Shown here: positions 1-11,673 of the stretch, in pieces | Layout of the letters: each line of letters opens with the position of its first letter | Numbering within the stretch: position 1 is the stretch's first letter | Source: Druceiella hillmani | Lineage: Eukaryota; Arthropoda; Insecta; Lepidoptera; Hepialidae | NCBI GenBank assembly: GCA_039881145.1 | Contig: JAYKKI010000037.1 | Location: 17,487,001 to 17,551,000, forward strand | Length of the DNA: 64,000 nt | Direction of reading: 5' to 3' | The notes under the pieces: model-generated | What the model saw: the letters and a program-made list of their open reading frames with translations, nothing else | The model's database searches: none | Told to the model about the DNA's origin: nothing | Program-made: the position numbers and the translations under genes

Positions 1-14
1 TGTTTTTCAAACGG

Positions 15-1038
15 ACGGGTCATTTTGCTACCATTGTTCTTTAATTTTTCTATTTATGATACGTTTGATTTATTAAATACACAATAAATTATGTCACAAC
101 TAAGTTGATGCAACGACAAAGCTGGTCGTATCAGAACAATTTCAAAACAATGTGTTTACCTGTGACTTCGCGAAGTGTTTATATGCGACGCCTGTCCGCG
201 GCAATAAATGGTATATAACGTACGCAATGCATGGAATGACGTATTTATTCGCGCGATTCAAGGACTACATAAGTATAACATTGGATTTTATGAATAAGTA
301 AATATAGTATATTTTCGGGATCGCCAAATCAATGTTATATTGTTGAATTTTTTTAATAAATGTTGTTTCCAATTTTATAATCCTAATATGTATTGAATCG
401 ATTTGTACATTTATCGTTTAATTTTTCATTAAAGCTAATCTTTGCGTGCACCACACGTGCTTCGACTTTTTTTAATTTTACGAAGCTATTTTTCAATCAC
501 TGATACGTTTCACAAATATAATTTTTTTAAATTTTCACTTGAATTGGGTTAAACTTTGTTTACACCTTCATTATTTAACGTGCATACGTTACATTGAATT
601 AAGTTTGAACGGTTTGATTGCCATAATACATACATGAATCTAAAACTGATCGGGTTCAGAAATGTATATAAGTCAGCGATCGTTATTTTGATTTTTTTGA
701 AACAATTTTGAATATTAAATGTCAGTGGTATTTAATCTTCACATTATCATATTTAAAATATAGGTTTAGAACATACATTTTGAACTTACATTGTGAAGTA
801 TCTTGGTTAAGAAAATTTATCAACGTTATTCGTAATTACATTAATTTAATGTACAAAATTACAAAAAGCCATTTTCTAAATAATATCATAGTTATACCTT
901 TCCTCACAGCAACGTTGCTGCGTCAGCGTGCAGTTTCTTCAATATTCCGAAGGAGGGAATAAAACATGGAACCAAGTATTTTTTCGAAATAGTTGTAATA
1001 ATTGAATAGTATTTTTTTAAAAATATAATAATAATAAA

Positions 1039-1076
<38 letters not shown>

Positions 1077-1254
1077 ATAACATATATATAATAAAATATA
1101 TAATAATAAAATATACTTACTCAAAGTGAAGTTTCATTTCTTAATTATTATAGCAACTTGGGTTATATGTATTAATTTTAGGCAAATCAAAAAATATTTT
1201 CGAAGGGTGCCCGTGCAAAAGAAATCGCAGGCACAATTAGTGTGGAAATAGAAA
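15..1254 (+). repeat. Left arm of a large inverted duplication
   Basis: Positions 15-1010 read, in reverse complement, as 3835-5078. Positions 1117-1254 read almost perfectly as the reverse complement of 1727-1870. Shared landmarks include the GGCAATAAATG block near 200 (reverse-complement partners at 4602 and 4892) and the block CGAAGGAGGGAATAAAAC at 948-965. The left arm lacks the DNA matching about 1870-3835 of the right arm; a (TA)15 tract sits at that junction. The outer part is diverged by indels and substitutions while the inner 138 bases are nearly identical. An ATG with Kozak-like context at 966 is followed by GAA CCA A and then GT, mirroring the minus-strand candidate exon 1 at 3866. 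The arm may continue left of the window. I infer a duplicated chromosomal segment rather than transposon terminal repeats, because no target duplication or transposase is visible. Confidence 0.85.
1041..1070. repeat. (TA)15 microsatellite
   Basis: Uninterrupted TA repeat at the point where the left arm lacks about 2 kb present in the right arm. It may mark a deletion breakpoint. Confidence 0.95.
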
Positions 1255-1726
1255 TATATATATATATATATAAATATATATATATATCAATCGAAAATCT
1301 CACTGCCCCTGTTAAAACCATAGCTAAAATACTCAACTCTGTTATCGCAACTAAAATAAAAAATGAACTTCCACATTTTTACATTCAAATTAATTTGCAG
1401 CAAATTTCTACAAAGGAAGACATGACTGTAACTGTGGATTATTTGATAACATTTATAACTGCGATAGGTTGATTATTTCCGACTTGTTACATTTTGTTAG
1501 CCCTGGAGTAGAGAAAAAAGCGTTTTAAATTTTACTCATCTCTTTTTGCTTTTATATTTCCCTTTAAATTAAAATATATTATTGCACTTTTTATGCAGAA
1601 GAAATTTTACTAGACGTTTACAAGCAGATATTGAATTTCTCTGAATACCTTATGAACTGAGATGACTTTTTGTCGATATTCGTAACCGACAACCAAACAG
1701 AAAAAGGCTTATATTTTTAAAATATA
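1255..1726. other. Centre (spacer) of the inverted duplication
   Basis: About 470 bases between the two inner inverted arms. It begins with interrupted TA repeats and contains an open frame from 1242 to 1472, whose first third is microsatellite-derived; the remainder resembles no family I know. No inverted partner for this stretch was seen in the window. Confidence 0.6.
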
Positions 1727-1855
1727 CTTCTATTTCCACACTAATTGTGCCTGCGATTTCTTTTGCACGGGCACCCTTCGAAAATATTTTTTGATTTGCC
1801 TAAAATTAATACATATAACCCAAGTTGCTATAATAATTAGGAAATGAAACTTCAC

Positions 1856-1992
1856 TTTGAGTAAGTATATTTTATGGTGAATTGTCAAATAGTAATCAGT
1901 TGTCACCAATTTTTTTTTAAATCCGATAAAACGTAAGCCATATGCTAATCCTAACCCAACAGAAATCATCAGTAAAAATGTATCAAATCCTT
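1856..1992 (-). CDS. Possible exon of an SLC5-type sodium:solute symporter (partial)
   Basis: The minus-strand frame reads FDTFLLMISVGLGLAYG followed about 12 residues later by TTDYYL. This matches the layout of the first transmembrane helix and following loop of SLC5/SSF symporters, which typically read D-Y-x-x-F-x-L-M-L-x-x-S-x-x-I-G-x-Y-x-G and then TT-x-Y-L. Those proteins couple sodium influx to uptake of sugars, vitamins or anions across the plasma membrane. A possible exon 1 at 3866-3857 (ATG CAA CCA A, then GT) would join in phase to an AG at 1994-1993, giving MQPKGFDTF. The acceptor has only a weak pyrimidine tract, and the 3' end is uncertain (a GT follows codon AAA at 1856). The conserved G-R/N-R-x-M motif expected after YYL is absent and no later exon was found. 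It could be a pseudogene piece or a chance transmembrane-like frame. Confidence 0.3.
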
Positions 1993-2801
1993 CTTTTGTT
2001 TGATGCTATGTTTGCATGATGCGCGAACAAATAAACAGGCACACAGATAAACTGGTAAACATTCAAAAACAATACTTTCGTACTTTATTTCTTTTGTTAC
2101 ATTGCCCTAAATATTATTTTCGTAAATACTTTAATGCACAGATGGGATAATTTTCAGTTTTATTATATGTAAAAGCAATAAAATTCATGCAACTGAATTC
2201 TAAACCAACCAAAAGAATGTAATTACAAGTATCGACAAATAGTAACAAATTACGGAAACAAAGTAATTTTGTGTTTGGATGATGACTGAAAATTATGTGT
2301 GCATCGGCCTGCACGTAGGTTGCTTACTCAAGCATCTAGCCCTCCTGTGTCAATACACGCTTCATCTCTAGCGATGCTGCTTTCGCCAATGTATGTCTGG
2401 GCGGAAAGTCTATTGTCTGATTTAATATATTCATAGCACCACTTGTTAATGTATGTAGTCACAATATAATTTTTTGTAATTAATATCGCGCAAAATATCT
2501 AGCAATTTTATTGCTGTTGCAACAATGCAAAGTAAATGAATTTTGTTAAATATTCAATTCACTTACATTCTGAAGGGGTGAAATGAAGATTTGATGATAC
2601 TTTTTTGTTGATCGCTATATTATTCTGAAACCATATTCGAGTTGGTTTGGTTAAGTAGCTATTACGTGGTGCACATGCAAATAAATACATAAACTGACAT
2701 AATTTCCAGGCATTATATTTATGTATTCTGCTTCTTTTTTTGTTCCCCTGAATCAATTTGCTATGATACGTTTAAAACACAGACTGGTAAATTAGACTAT
2801 T

Positions 2802-2804
<3 letters not shown>

Positions 2805-2879
<75 letters not shown>

Positions 2880-2902
2880 CGTGTGTATGTGTGTGTGTGT
2901 AT
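2805..2902. repeat. Compound (AT)n(GT)n microsatellite
   Basis: (AT)n at 2805-2842 is followed by (GT)n with a few interruptions to 2900. Confidence 0.97.
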
Positions 2903-3155
2903 ACAACTAAACGTTCACAAGAAATCATAGTATCAATGAAAACGTAGTACCAATTCTGGTAAAGTAATTAGAAAAGTTTTATCTTCATGTATAAATTTCT
3001 ACTTTTCCATCGTTTGAATAATATTCCGGCTTCAATTGATTCGGTTCTTACTAATTTCAATTTTATTCTATAAATATTACCCATTAATATTCATTAGAGA
3101 CCGTAAATCAGCTGTTCAGAGTTCTCTTTAAGATATAAAAATGATTAACGCCCTA

Positions 3156-3219
3156 CCCGTGAGAACGGGCAGCTGTTCATAATCCTGGGGTAAGTAGCTG
3201 TCTGCTCTTATGCGGACAG
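3156..3219 (+). other. Two small adjacent stem-loops
   Basis: CCCGT-GAGA-ACGGG at 3156-3169 and CTGTCTGC-TCTTAT-GCGGACAG at 3198-3219 (one G-T pair) form two short stems in a GC-richer patch. I do not recognise a tRNA or snRNA. It could be a small structured RNA or a coincidence. Confidence 0.3.
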
Positions 3220-3350
3220 GTTTACAACGCATATCATAGTATTTGAGATATCCTGAGATGTATCGTGGTATTAGAATTCAACGACTGCTGCTTTATGTTA
3301 GCTTGTGTTTTTGATAGTAAATGAACATTTTTTAATATTACTTCTTAATG

Positions 3351-3388
3351 ACCAGAGGAACTAAGAGATTTCTCTTAGTTTCTCTGGT
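3351..3388. repeat. Short inverted repeat
   Basis: ACCAGAGGAACTAAGAGA and TCTCTTAGTTTCTCTGGT are reverse complements apart from one base, with almost no loop. A second perfect hairpin, CAAAATTTTCC-TGT-GGAAAATTTTG, lies at 3663-3687. Confidence 0.85.
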
Positions 3389-4408
3389 TATAAAGATTTT
3401 TTATTTTGATAGATCGGAAAGAGTAAATGTTTAATACAATATGAAAATATTTCAAAGCAACAAACGGTCTTTTTTTCATATCCATGTCTATGTACAGATA
3501 CCCTATGGTATTAAATATTTCAGGTGAAGAAAATATTGGTAGACAAAATTCAATATCATATTTCGTTCAAGTTTACGTCGTAAGTAGCAAGAATTTTTTA
3601 AATTGGAAGTACCACAAAAAAAATTAAGTATCCCGAGGAGAGTTGCTGACTGTTTACTGCGCAAAATTTTCCTGTGGAAAATTTTGAAATTTACTCAGAA
3701 AATATCAAAATTTTAAAACGTTGCTTTTAAATTGTGGTCATATATTATCAAATACCCTAGCACGACAGATAATGGAGGAAGAGAATAGACTGTGAAACAG
3801 ACTTAATACATGTAAAAAAACACAAATTAATTATTACTACTATTTTGAAAAAATACTTGGTTGCATGTTTTATTCCCTCCTTCGGAATATTAAAGAAACT
3901 GTACGCTGTCGTAGTAACGTTGCTATGAGTGAAGGTATAACTATGATATAATTTAAAAAATGTTTTTTTTGTAATTTTGTACATTACATTAATGTAATTA
4001 CGGTTAACATTGATTGATTTTCTTAACCAAGATATTTCACATCATCATATTCAAAAAGTAAGTTTAGATAGAAACTGATAATACCTCTTACAATTAATAT
4101 TCAAACAAAAAAAAGCAAAATAACGTTCGCTCACTTCTGTACATTTCTGAACACGATCTGTTTTAGATTCATGTATGGATGGCAATGAAACCGTTCGAAC
4201 TTAATTAAATTTAACATATAACCGTTAAATATTGAAGGTGTAAACGAATTTTTGGAACCCAATTCAGTTGAAAATTTAAAAAAATATATTTGTGAAACGC
4301 ATCAGTGATCCAAAAATAGCTTCGTAAAATTAAAAAAAGGAGAAGCACGTGTGGTGCACGCAAAGATTAGCTTTAATGAAAAATTTAACGATAAATATAC
4401 AAATCGAT

Positions 4409-4945
4409 GCAATACATACTAGGATGATAAAATTGGAAACAATATCTTTTGAAAAAATTCAAAAATATAACATTGATTTGGCGATCTAGAAAATATTTAA
4501 CGGTATTTACCTATTCCTAAAATCCAATGTTATACTTACGTAGTCCTTGGATCGCGCAAATAATTACATCCATCCATGCATTGCGTACGTTATATGACAT
4601 TTATTGCCGCGGACAGACGTCGCATGTAAATACTTCGCGAATGCCACAGGTATTGTTTTGAAATTATTTTTTTATTTTTTTTTAAATTATTATTTAGTTA
4701 CAATACATGCTGGGATCATAAAATTGGGAACAATATCTTTTGAAAAAATGCAACAATATAACATTGATTTGGCGATCTCGAAAATCTTTAACGATATATA
4801 CATATTCATAAAATCCAATGTTATAATTACGTAATCCTTGGATCGCGCGGATAAATAGGTTCATCCTTACGTTGCGTAAGTAATATGACATTTATTGCCG
4901 CGGACAGGCGTCGCATATCGACTTCGCGAATGTCACTGGTATTGA
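4409..4945. repeat. Two diverged tandem copies inside the right arm
   Basis: The block AACAATATCTTTTGAAAAAA and its flanks occur at about 4437 and 4729, an offset of 291 bases. Both copies extend through the block TTTATTGCCGCGGACAG. The left arm has one copy, so this duplication happened after, or was lost from, one side. Confidence 0.8.
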
Positions 4946-5193
4946 AATTGTTTTGAACTTGTTCTGATACGATCGGGTTTGTCGTTATATCAACTTAGTT
5001 GTGACATAATTTATTGTGAATTTTTTAAATCGAACGTATCATGAATAGAAAAATTAAAGAACAATCGTTTCAAAATTCTTCATATTTGTGATATTTGTAG
5101 GTGACTATTCAAAAGGAAACACTCACTGCGCGATTATAAACTTTTTGAAAGAAAGCGCAATCTAAAAAATTAAGAAGAGCGCATCTTCTGGTT

Positions 5194-5292
5194 CACACAC
5201 ACACACACAAACACACACACACAAACACACACACACACACACGCGCGCGCGCGCGTGTTTGTGTGTGTGTGTGTGTGTTTGTGTGTGTGTGG
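5194..5292. repeat. Self-complementary (CA)n(CG)n(GT)n tract
   Basis: CA repeats with AAAC interruptions (5194-5240), then (CG)7 (about 5241-5254), then GT repeats with TTTG interruptions (5255-5291). It is almost entirely alternating purine-pyrimidine and nearly its own reverse complement, so it could form Z-DNA or a cruciform. It abuts the left edge of the 3.2-kb tandem duplication. Confidence 0.95.
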
Positions 5293-8200
5293 ATATATTA
5301 TCAAGGCTATTAATAATACATTTTATTAATATTTCGCGGTCTTTGAAAAACAAAATTAACTTTATTTTATTCTTCACAATTCGAAATATTTCTAACGGCC
5401 CATCCCCATTAGGTTATAATTGGTCTTAATATCTAGTTGTTTAACCACATAGCCTTGACATTGTTTTATGGCTCTCCTTATGTTTCAAACTTTTTAATAA
5501 CATTGAAGAATCAATAAACGTATTTATTTCGATAAGCTGACTACTGATAGTGTTCAGATTAGAAAAATAATAATATCTTTTTTTACTCTGTAAGGCTCCT
5601 TTCATCTGTGAAAATCAATGTTCTAAAATTTATGAAACAAAGAATTGATCTAAAAATTTTTTTTCTTTAGTAATTCCTTTTCTCATTGTCTTTTTTAATG
5701 TAGCATCGTTCGTCGATATGTTATACCTTTTTGTTTAAATAGTCACTTCATATTTTTTAATTTTGTTTTTGTATTCACAACCTATTTTAGTCTTCCGAAA
5801 TAAATAAAATTTTTATTTATATGGTATTTAGATTTATATGGCAATAAATTTATTAAATATTTATATACAAAAAAAACTGTTCGCAAGAAGTTAATATATA
5901 TTATGTATTTTATTTTCAATAACAATAATCGGATTTGGAATCTGTATATGTACCTTTTTCCATTAAACGGGCAGACTGTCAAAACTTAGTCGCAAATAAA
6001 TAAAACGCGAGTTGTATGTTTATACTTAATGCCAAAATGAGGACATCAGGCATTTTGGAAAAGAGTTTTCAAATATTTGTGTTAAAAATATGTGCATGAG
6101 ATGATTTTTACAAAATTATTAGTGATAGTTTAAAGCCACTATGTGAAAAAATTTAAAACTTAACTCAAAGTTAAAACCTACAAATTATAATAATAAAAAA
6201 TTGAATATTTCCACCCACTACTCATTGAACAATAATAAGAAATATAAAATATACAATAACAAATAAAAATAAAATAACTTGTCAATTTCAGGGAAAAATT
6301 TTATATATTTTACGCTTTTCAGTCGTTTTCTGCAAAATTTATTGGATATAAATTAGTTTTTCACTACTTGTGGTTTGTAATTCATATATGTTTACTCGAT
6401 TCGTATACACCTGTGTTTAATGCGGTAAATGTGCGTATAATTTACATGATTCCGGCTTAACATTTGTTAAATAAGTAAAATGTCATATATTATTATCGCT
6501 ACACCAAAAACTACCCCCTCTATCCTTAAGGGTGCGGTGAAGAATTCACTCTGGGGATGCTTCACATAAATGAAGCATTACGATACCGATGTATGAATAT
6601 ATATAAATCCCAAGCCCAATAATATCCCCACAATTCGGAAACGAACACAGACTATTTTTATCATTTTGTATATAATTTACCAAAGCAAGCGGACGCCCTG
6701 TGAAATTATTCTCACAAAGATATACTGTGTCGTTTTACATTTTCTATACACTCAATCGTTAAAAAGTACATAAGGATTGTATAATGAACACCTTATTAAG
6801 AATATAACGAACGGTCGAAATTCCAGCACACTCTCTGTAGACGGTTTCTGTTTATTTAGGACCAGGTAATGCCTGAGCAATACGTCACACCTTTATAGAT
6901 TGTGCTAATTAACTTTGAGCTAACAATGCAGAATATTAAATAATATTCCGTATTAATGTCGAACAAGCTCTTTATTTTTGTTGGCTTTGACCGACAGAAG
7001 CGATACTTTTTGTGCTGCATTGCTTTAGCTATATTCCCCTAAATAATTTTTTTTTTTGAAATACCTTTAACTTACTGACCGGTTAATTTCACAGTTTAAT
7101 TATATATATAAAAATTAAATTACATAAAAAACAAATTAATACAGCGTAATACTAAACTTACCATACTAGTTAAATTACAAATGTTGGCGACAGATTTACT
7201 TTTAAAACAAATCGCGAAAACAAAGTATGCTCACTTTGAATGCATAAAACATCGCAAAATCTTATGCGCGGAATATGACTAACCATGACAAAACGTCTGT
7301 CCTCATGAAGCTGCCATCATTCATATTGCTTGCTTAATCACCTAGTTGCAAGTGCCACTTCACATGTCAAATTTGTTCATGCCCATTTTACCAATATATA
7401 TTGGAAATTGTATTGCGCTATTTAAAATACACTTAGCGTCACCTATCGATTTGTGTAGATACAACACCTTTGTGTAATTACTAAGCGTTGAATACCTCAG
7501 AATTTATTTGTTGTTATTTCACTAATGCAATATTAAATTTGTCAACATACTTAATGAATTCCATAAAAACTTTATAAAATTCTTATCATGCGAATGCCTT
7601 TTAAGTTTTCCCATAAACATATTATATCAAAAGCAAACACCGAAGCAAAATTCGGTTCTACTTATATGTAGGCATAGTAATGTATTCCTTGCTTCTCCCC
7701 ATATGGATGGCTGCGCACGAAAATTTCAAGCTTTACCTCTTGTGAAAGTCGCTCCTTTTCACTTATGCGTTATGTTAGCACGCGACGAACGAAGCTTTGA
7801 ACGATTTGATAATAATGAAATTCTTTAAAGTTCTCCCTAACGCGGCTAACGGGAATACGTAGCGAGCTTTTGAAATGCTTCGATGAATTTATTTTTCTAA
7901 GCACTTTTACAAGTTTAAAAAAATACTTACCAGAAATTTTCAACATCAAAGAACGTATGATGTAATTAAAAGTACCTATAAGGAATTTGCTTATTATGAA
8001 CGGAGATATTAAAGTTTATACTTAACGGAGATATTTTCAAGGAGTTCTTGTGGAAAGAAATTTTCTTCAAATAATAAATATTATATTAAAGTTACAAAAG
8101 AGTTTTGAACTGAAAGAAAAACATTAGAAGCACTTACAAGCTGAGAAATATATGAATGTTCAATAATATTTGAACACAAAGTTTATGAATTACGAATATT

Positions 8201-8477
8201 CCTTTCTTATATTAACAGAAATGGTCTTAAATATTCGTTGAGGAAATGAGTCTAGACAGCGATATTTTTACGTTCTACATCCGTCAAGTTGTACATTGTG
8301 TTTCAAATGAGCTGAGCTCTATCAAATCTATGGAAAGGAACGGTAATATTATACAGTTGAGAATAGTCACAATGAATCAGATAGTGGGTCTTCCCCTGGA
8401 TGACACACACTTCACCTAAATAGCGAAACATGAAAAAATATGGCTACGATGCTACAAGGAAAAAACGTTTAAAGAAT
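5281..8477. repeat. Tandem duplication, copy 1 (3.2-kb unit)
   Basis: From the GT run through AAACGTTTAAAGAAT at 8477 the sequence is repeated almost base for base at 8478-11673, offset 3197 (3196 after a poly-T length change). By eye I found six substitutions and one homopolymer difference. The unit is AT-rich; its only longer open frame (5782-5982, minus) is low-complexity and resembles nothing known. No splice-like exon, terminal repeats or target-site duplications were seen. The join after copy 1 reads AAAGAATGTGTGTG, fusing the unit's right end to a short GT run from its left end. Confidence 0.97.
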
Positions 8478-11400
8478 GTGTGTGTGTGGATATATTATCA
8501 GGGCTATTAATAATAAATTTTATTAATATTTCGCGGTCTTTGAAAAACAAAATTAACTTTATTTTATTCTTCACAATTCGAAATATTTCTAACGGCCCAT
8601 CCCCATTAGGTTATAATTGGTCTTAATATCTAGTTGTTTAACCACATAGCCTTGACATTGTTTTATGGCTCTCCTTATGTTTCAAACTTTTTAATAACAT
8701 TGAAGAATCAATAAACGTATTTATTTCGATAAGCTGACTACTGATAGTGTTCAGATTAGAAAAATAATAATATCTTTTTTTACTTTGTAAGGCTCCTTTC
8801 ATCTGTGAAAATCAATGTTCTAAAATTTATGAAACAAAGAATTGATCTAAAAATTTTTTTTCTTTAGTAATTCCTTTTCTCATTGTCTTTTTTAATGTAG
8901 CATCGTTCGTCGATATGTTATACCTTTTTGTTTAAATAGTCACTTCATATTTTTTAATTTTGTTTTTGTATTCACAACCTATTTTAGTCTTCCGAAATAA
9001 ATAAAATTTTTATTTATATGGTATTTAGATTTATATGGCAATAAATTTATTAAATATTTATATACAAAAAAAACTGTTCGCAAGAAGTTAATATATATTA
9101 TGTATTTTATTTTCAATAACAATAATCGGATTTGGAATCTGTATATGTACCTTTTTCCATTAAACGGGCAGACTGTCAAAACTTAGTCGCAAATAAATAA
9201 AACGCGAGTTGTATGTTTATACTTAATGCCAAAATGAGGACATCAGGCATTTTGGAAAAGAGTTTTCAAATATTTGTGTTAAAAATATGTGCATGAGATG
9301 ATTTTTACAAAATTATTAGTGATAGTTTAAAGCCACTATGTGAAAAAATTTAAAACTTAACTCAAAGTTAAAACCTACAAATTATAATAATAAAAAATTG
9401 AATATTTCCACCCACTACTCATTGAACAATAATAAGAAATATAAAATATACAATAACAAATAAAAATAAAATAACTTGTCAATTTCAGGGAAAAATTTTA
9501 TATATTTTACGCTTTTCAGTCGTTTTCTGCAAAATTTATTGGATATAAATTAGTTTTTCACTACTTGTGGTTTGTAATTCATATATGTTTACTCGATTCG
9601 TATACACCTGTGTTTAATGCGGTAAATGTGCGTATAATTTACATGATTCCGGCTTAACATTTGTTAAATAAGTAAAATGTCATATATTATTATCGCTACA
9701 CCAAAAACTACCCCCTCTATCCTTAAGGGTGCGGTGAAGAATTCACTCTGGGGATGCTTCACATAAATGAAGCATTACGATACCGATGTATGAATATATA
9801 TAAATCCCAAGCCCAATAATATCCCCACAATTCGGAAACGAACACAGACTATTTTTATCATTTTGTATATAATTTACCAAAGCAAGCGGACGCCCTGTGA
9901 AATTATTCTCACAAAGATATACTGTGTCGTTTTACATTTTCTATACACTCAATCGTTAAAAAGTACATAAGGATTGTATAATGAACACCTTATTAAGAAT
10001 ATAACGAACGGTCGAAATTCCAGCACACTCTCTGTAGACGGTTTCTGTTTATTTAGGACCAGGTAATGCCTGAGCAATACGTCACACCTTTATAGATTGT
10101 GCTAATTAACTTTGAGCTAACAATGCAGAATATTAAATAATATTCCGTATTAATGTCGAACAAGCTCTTTATTTTTGTTGGCTTTGACCGACAGAAGCGA
10201 TACTTTTTGTGCTGCATTGCTTTAGCTATATTCCCCTAAATAATTTTTTTTTTGAAATACCTTTAACTTACTGACCGGTTAATTTCACAGTTTAATTATA
10301 TATATAAAAATTAAATTACATAAAAAACAAATTAATACAGCGTAATACTAAACTTACCATACTAGTTAAATTACAAATGTTGGCGACAGATTTACTTTTA
10401 AAACAAATCGCGAAAACAAAGTATGCTCATTTTGAATGCATAAAACATCGCAAAATCTTATGCGCGGAATATGACTAACTATGACAAAACGTCTGTCCTC
10501 ATGAAGCTGCCATCATTCATATTGCTTGCTTAATCACCTAGTTGCAAGTGCCACTTCACATGTCAAATTTGTTCATGCCCATTTTACCAATATATATTGG
10601 AAATTGTATTGCGCTATTTAAAATACACTTAGCGTCACCTATCGATTTGTGTAGATACAACACCTTTGTGTAATTACTAAGCGTTGAATACCTCAGAATG
10701 TATTTGTTGTTATTTCACTAATGCAATATTAAATTTGTCAACATACTTAATGAATTCCATAAAAACTTTATAAAATTCTTATCATGCGAATGCCTTTTAA
10801 GTTTTCCCATAAACATATTATATCAAAAGCAAACACCGAAGCAAAATTCGGTTCTACTTATATGTAGGCATAGTAATGTATTCCTTGCTTCTCCCCATAT
10901 GGATGGCTGCGCACGAAAATTTCAAGCTTTACCTCTTGTGAAAGTCGCTCCTTTTCACTTATGCGTTATGTTAGCACGCGACGAACGAAGCTTTGAACGA
11001 TTTGATAATAATGAAATTCTTTAAAGTTCTCCCTAACGCGGCTAACGGGAATACGTAGCGAGCTTTTGAAATGCTTCGATGAATTTATTTTTCTAAGCAC
11101 TTTTACAAGTTTAAAAAAATACTTACCAGAAATTTTCAACATCAAAGAACGTATGATGTAATTAAAAGTACCTATAAGGAATTTGCTTATTATGAACGGA
11201 GATATTAAAGTTTATACTTAACGGAGATATTTTCAAGGAGTTCTTGTGGAAAGAAATTTTCTTCAAATAATAAATATTATATTAAAGTTACAAAAGAGTT
11301 TTGAACTGAAAGAAAAACATTAGAAGCACTTACAAGCTGAGAAATATATGAATGTTCAATAATATTTGAACACAAAGTTTATGAATTACGAATATTCCTT

Positions 11401-11673
11401 TCTTATATTAACAGAAATGGTCTTAAATATTCGTTGAGGAAATGAGTCTAGACAGCGATATTTTTACGTTCTACATCCGTCAAGTTGTACATTGTGTTTC
11501 AAATGAGCTGAGCTCTATCAAATCTATGGAAAGGAACGGTAATATTATACAGTTGAGAATAGTCACAATGAATCAGATAGTGGGTCTTCCCCTGGATGAC
11601 ACACACTTCACCTAAATAGCGAAACATGAAAAAATATGGCTACGATGCTACAAGGAAAAAACGTTTAAAGAAT
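8478..11673. repeat. Tandem duplication, copy 2
   Basis: Direct repeat of the previous unit. Differences seen: CAAGG/CAGGG near the start, AATACATT/AATAAATT, ACTCTG/ACTTTG, GCTCAC/GCTCAT, TAACCATG/TAACTATG, AATTTATT/AATGTATT and a T11/T10 run. After AAAGAAT the sequence is unique (ATATGTAACATT). Such low divergence means either a very recent duplication or a haplotype-merge assembly artefact. Confidence 0.97.

Larger units (their letters stand above)
1727..5078 (-). repeat. Right arm of the inverted duplication
   Basis: Reverse-complement partner of 15-1254. It is longer because it retains about 1870-3835, which the left arm lacks. Within it, the segment at 4409-4650 is repeated at 4700-4945, whereas the left arm has one copy. 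Outer homology fades at about 5066-5078, near CGTTTCAAAAT. If the SLC5-like exon is real, this arm on the minus strand would run promoter/5' UTR (5078 to 3870), exon 1 (3866-3857), intron, exon 2 (1992-1856), and the left arm would be a rearranged copy of it. Confidence 0.85.

Noticed and set aside
1..5078. Terminal repeats of a giant virus-like transposon (Maverick/Polinton)
   Set aside because: Only a few kb between arms, no polymerase, integrase or capsid-like frame, and no target-site duplication visible.
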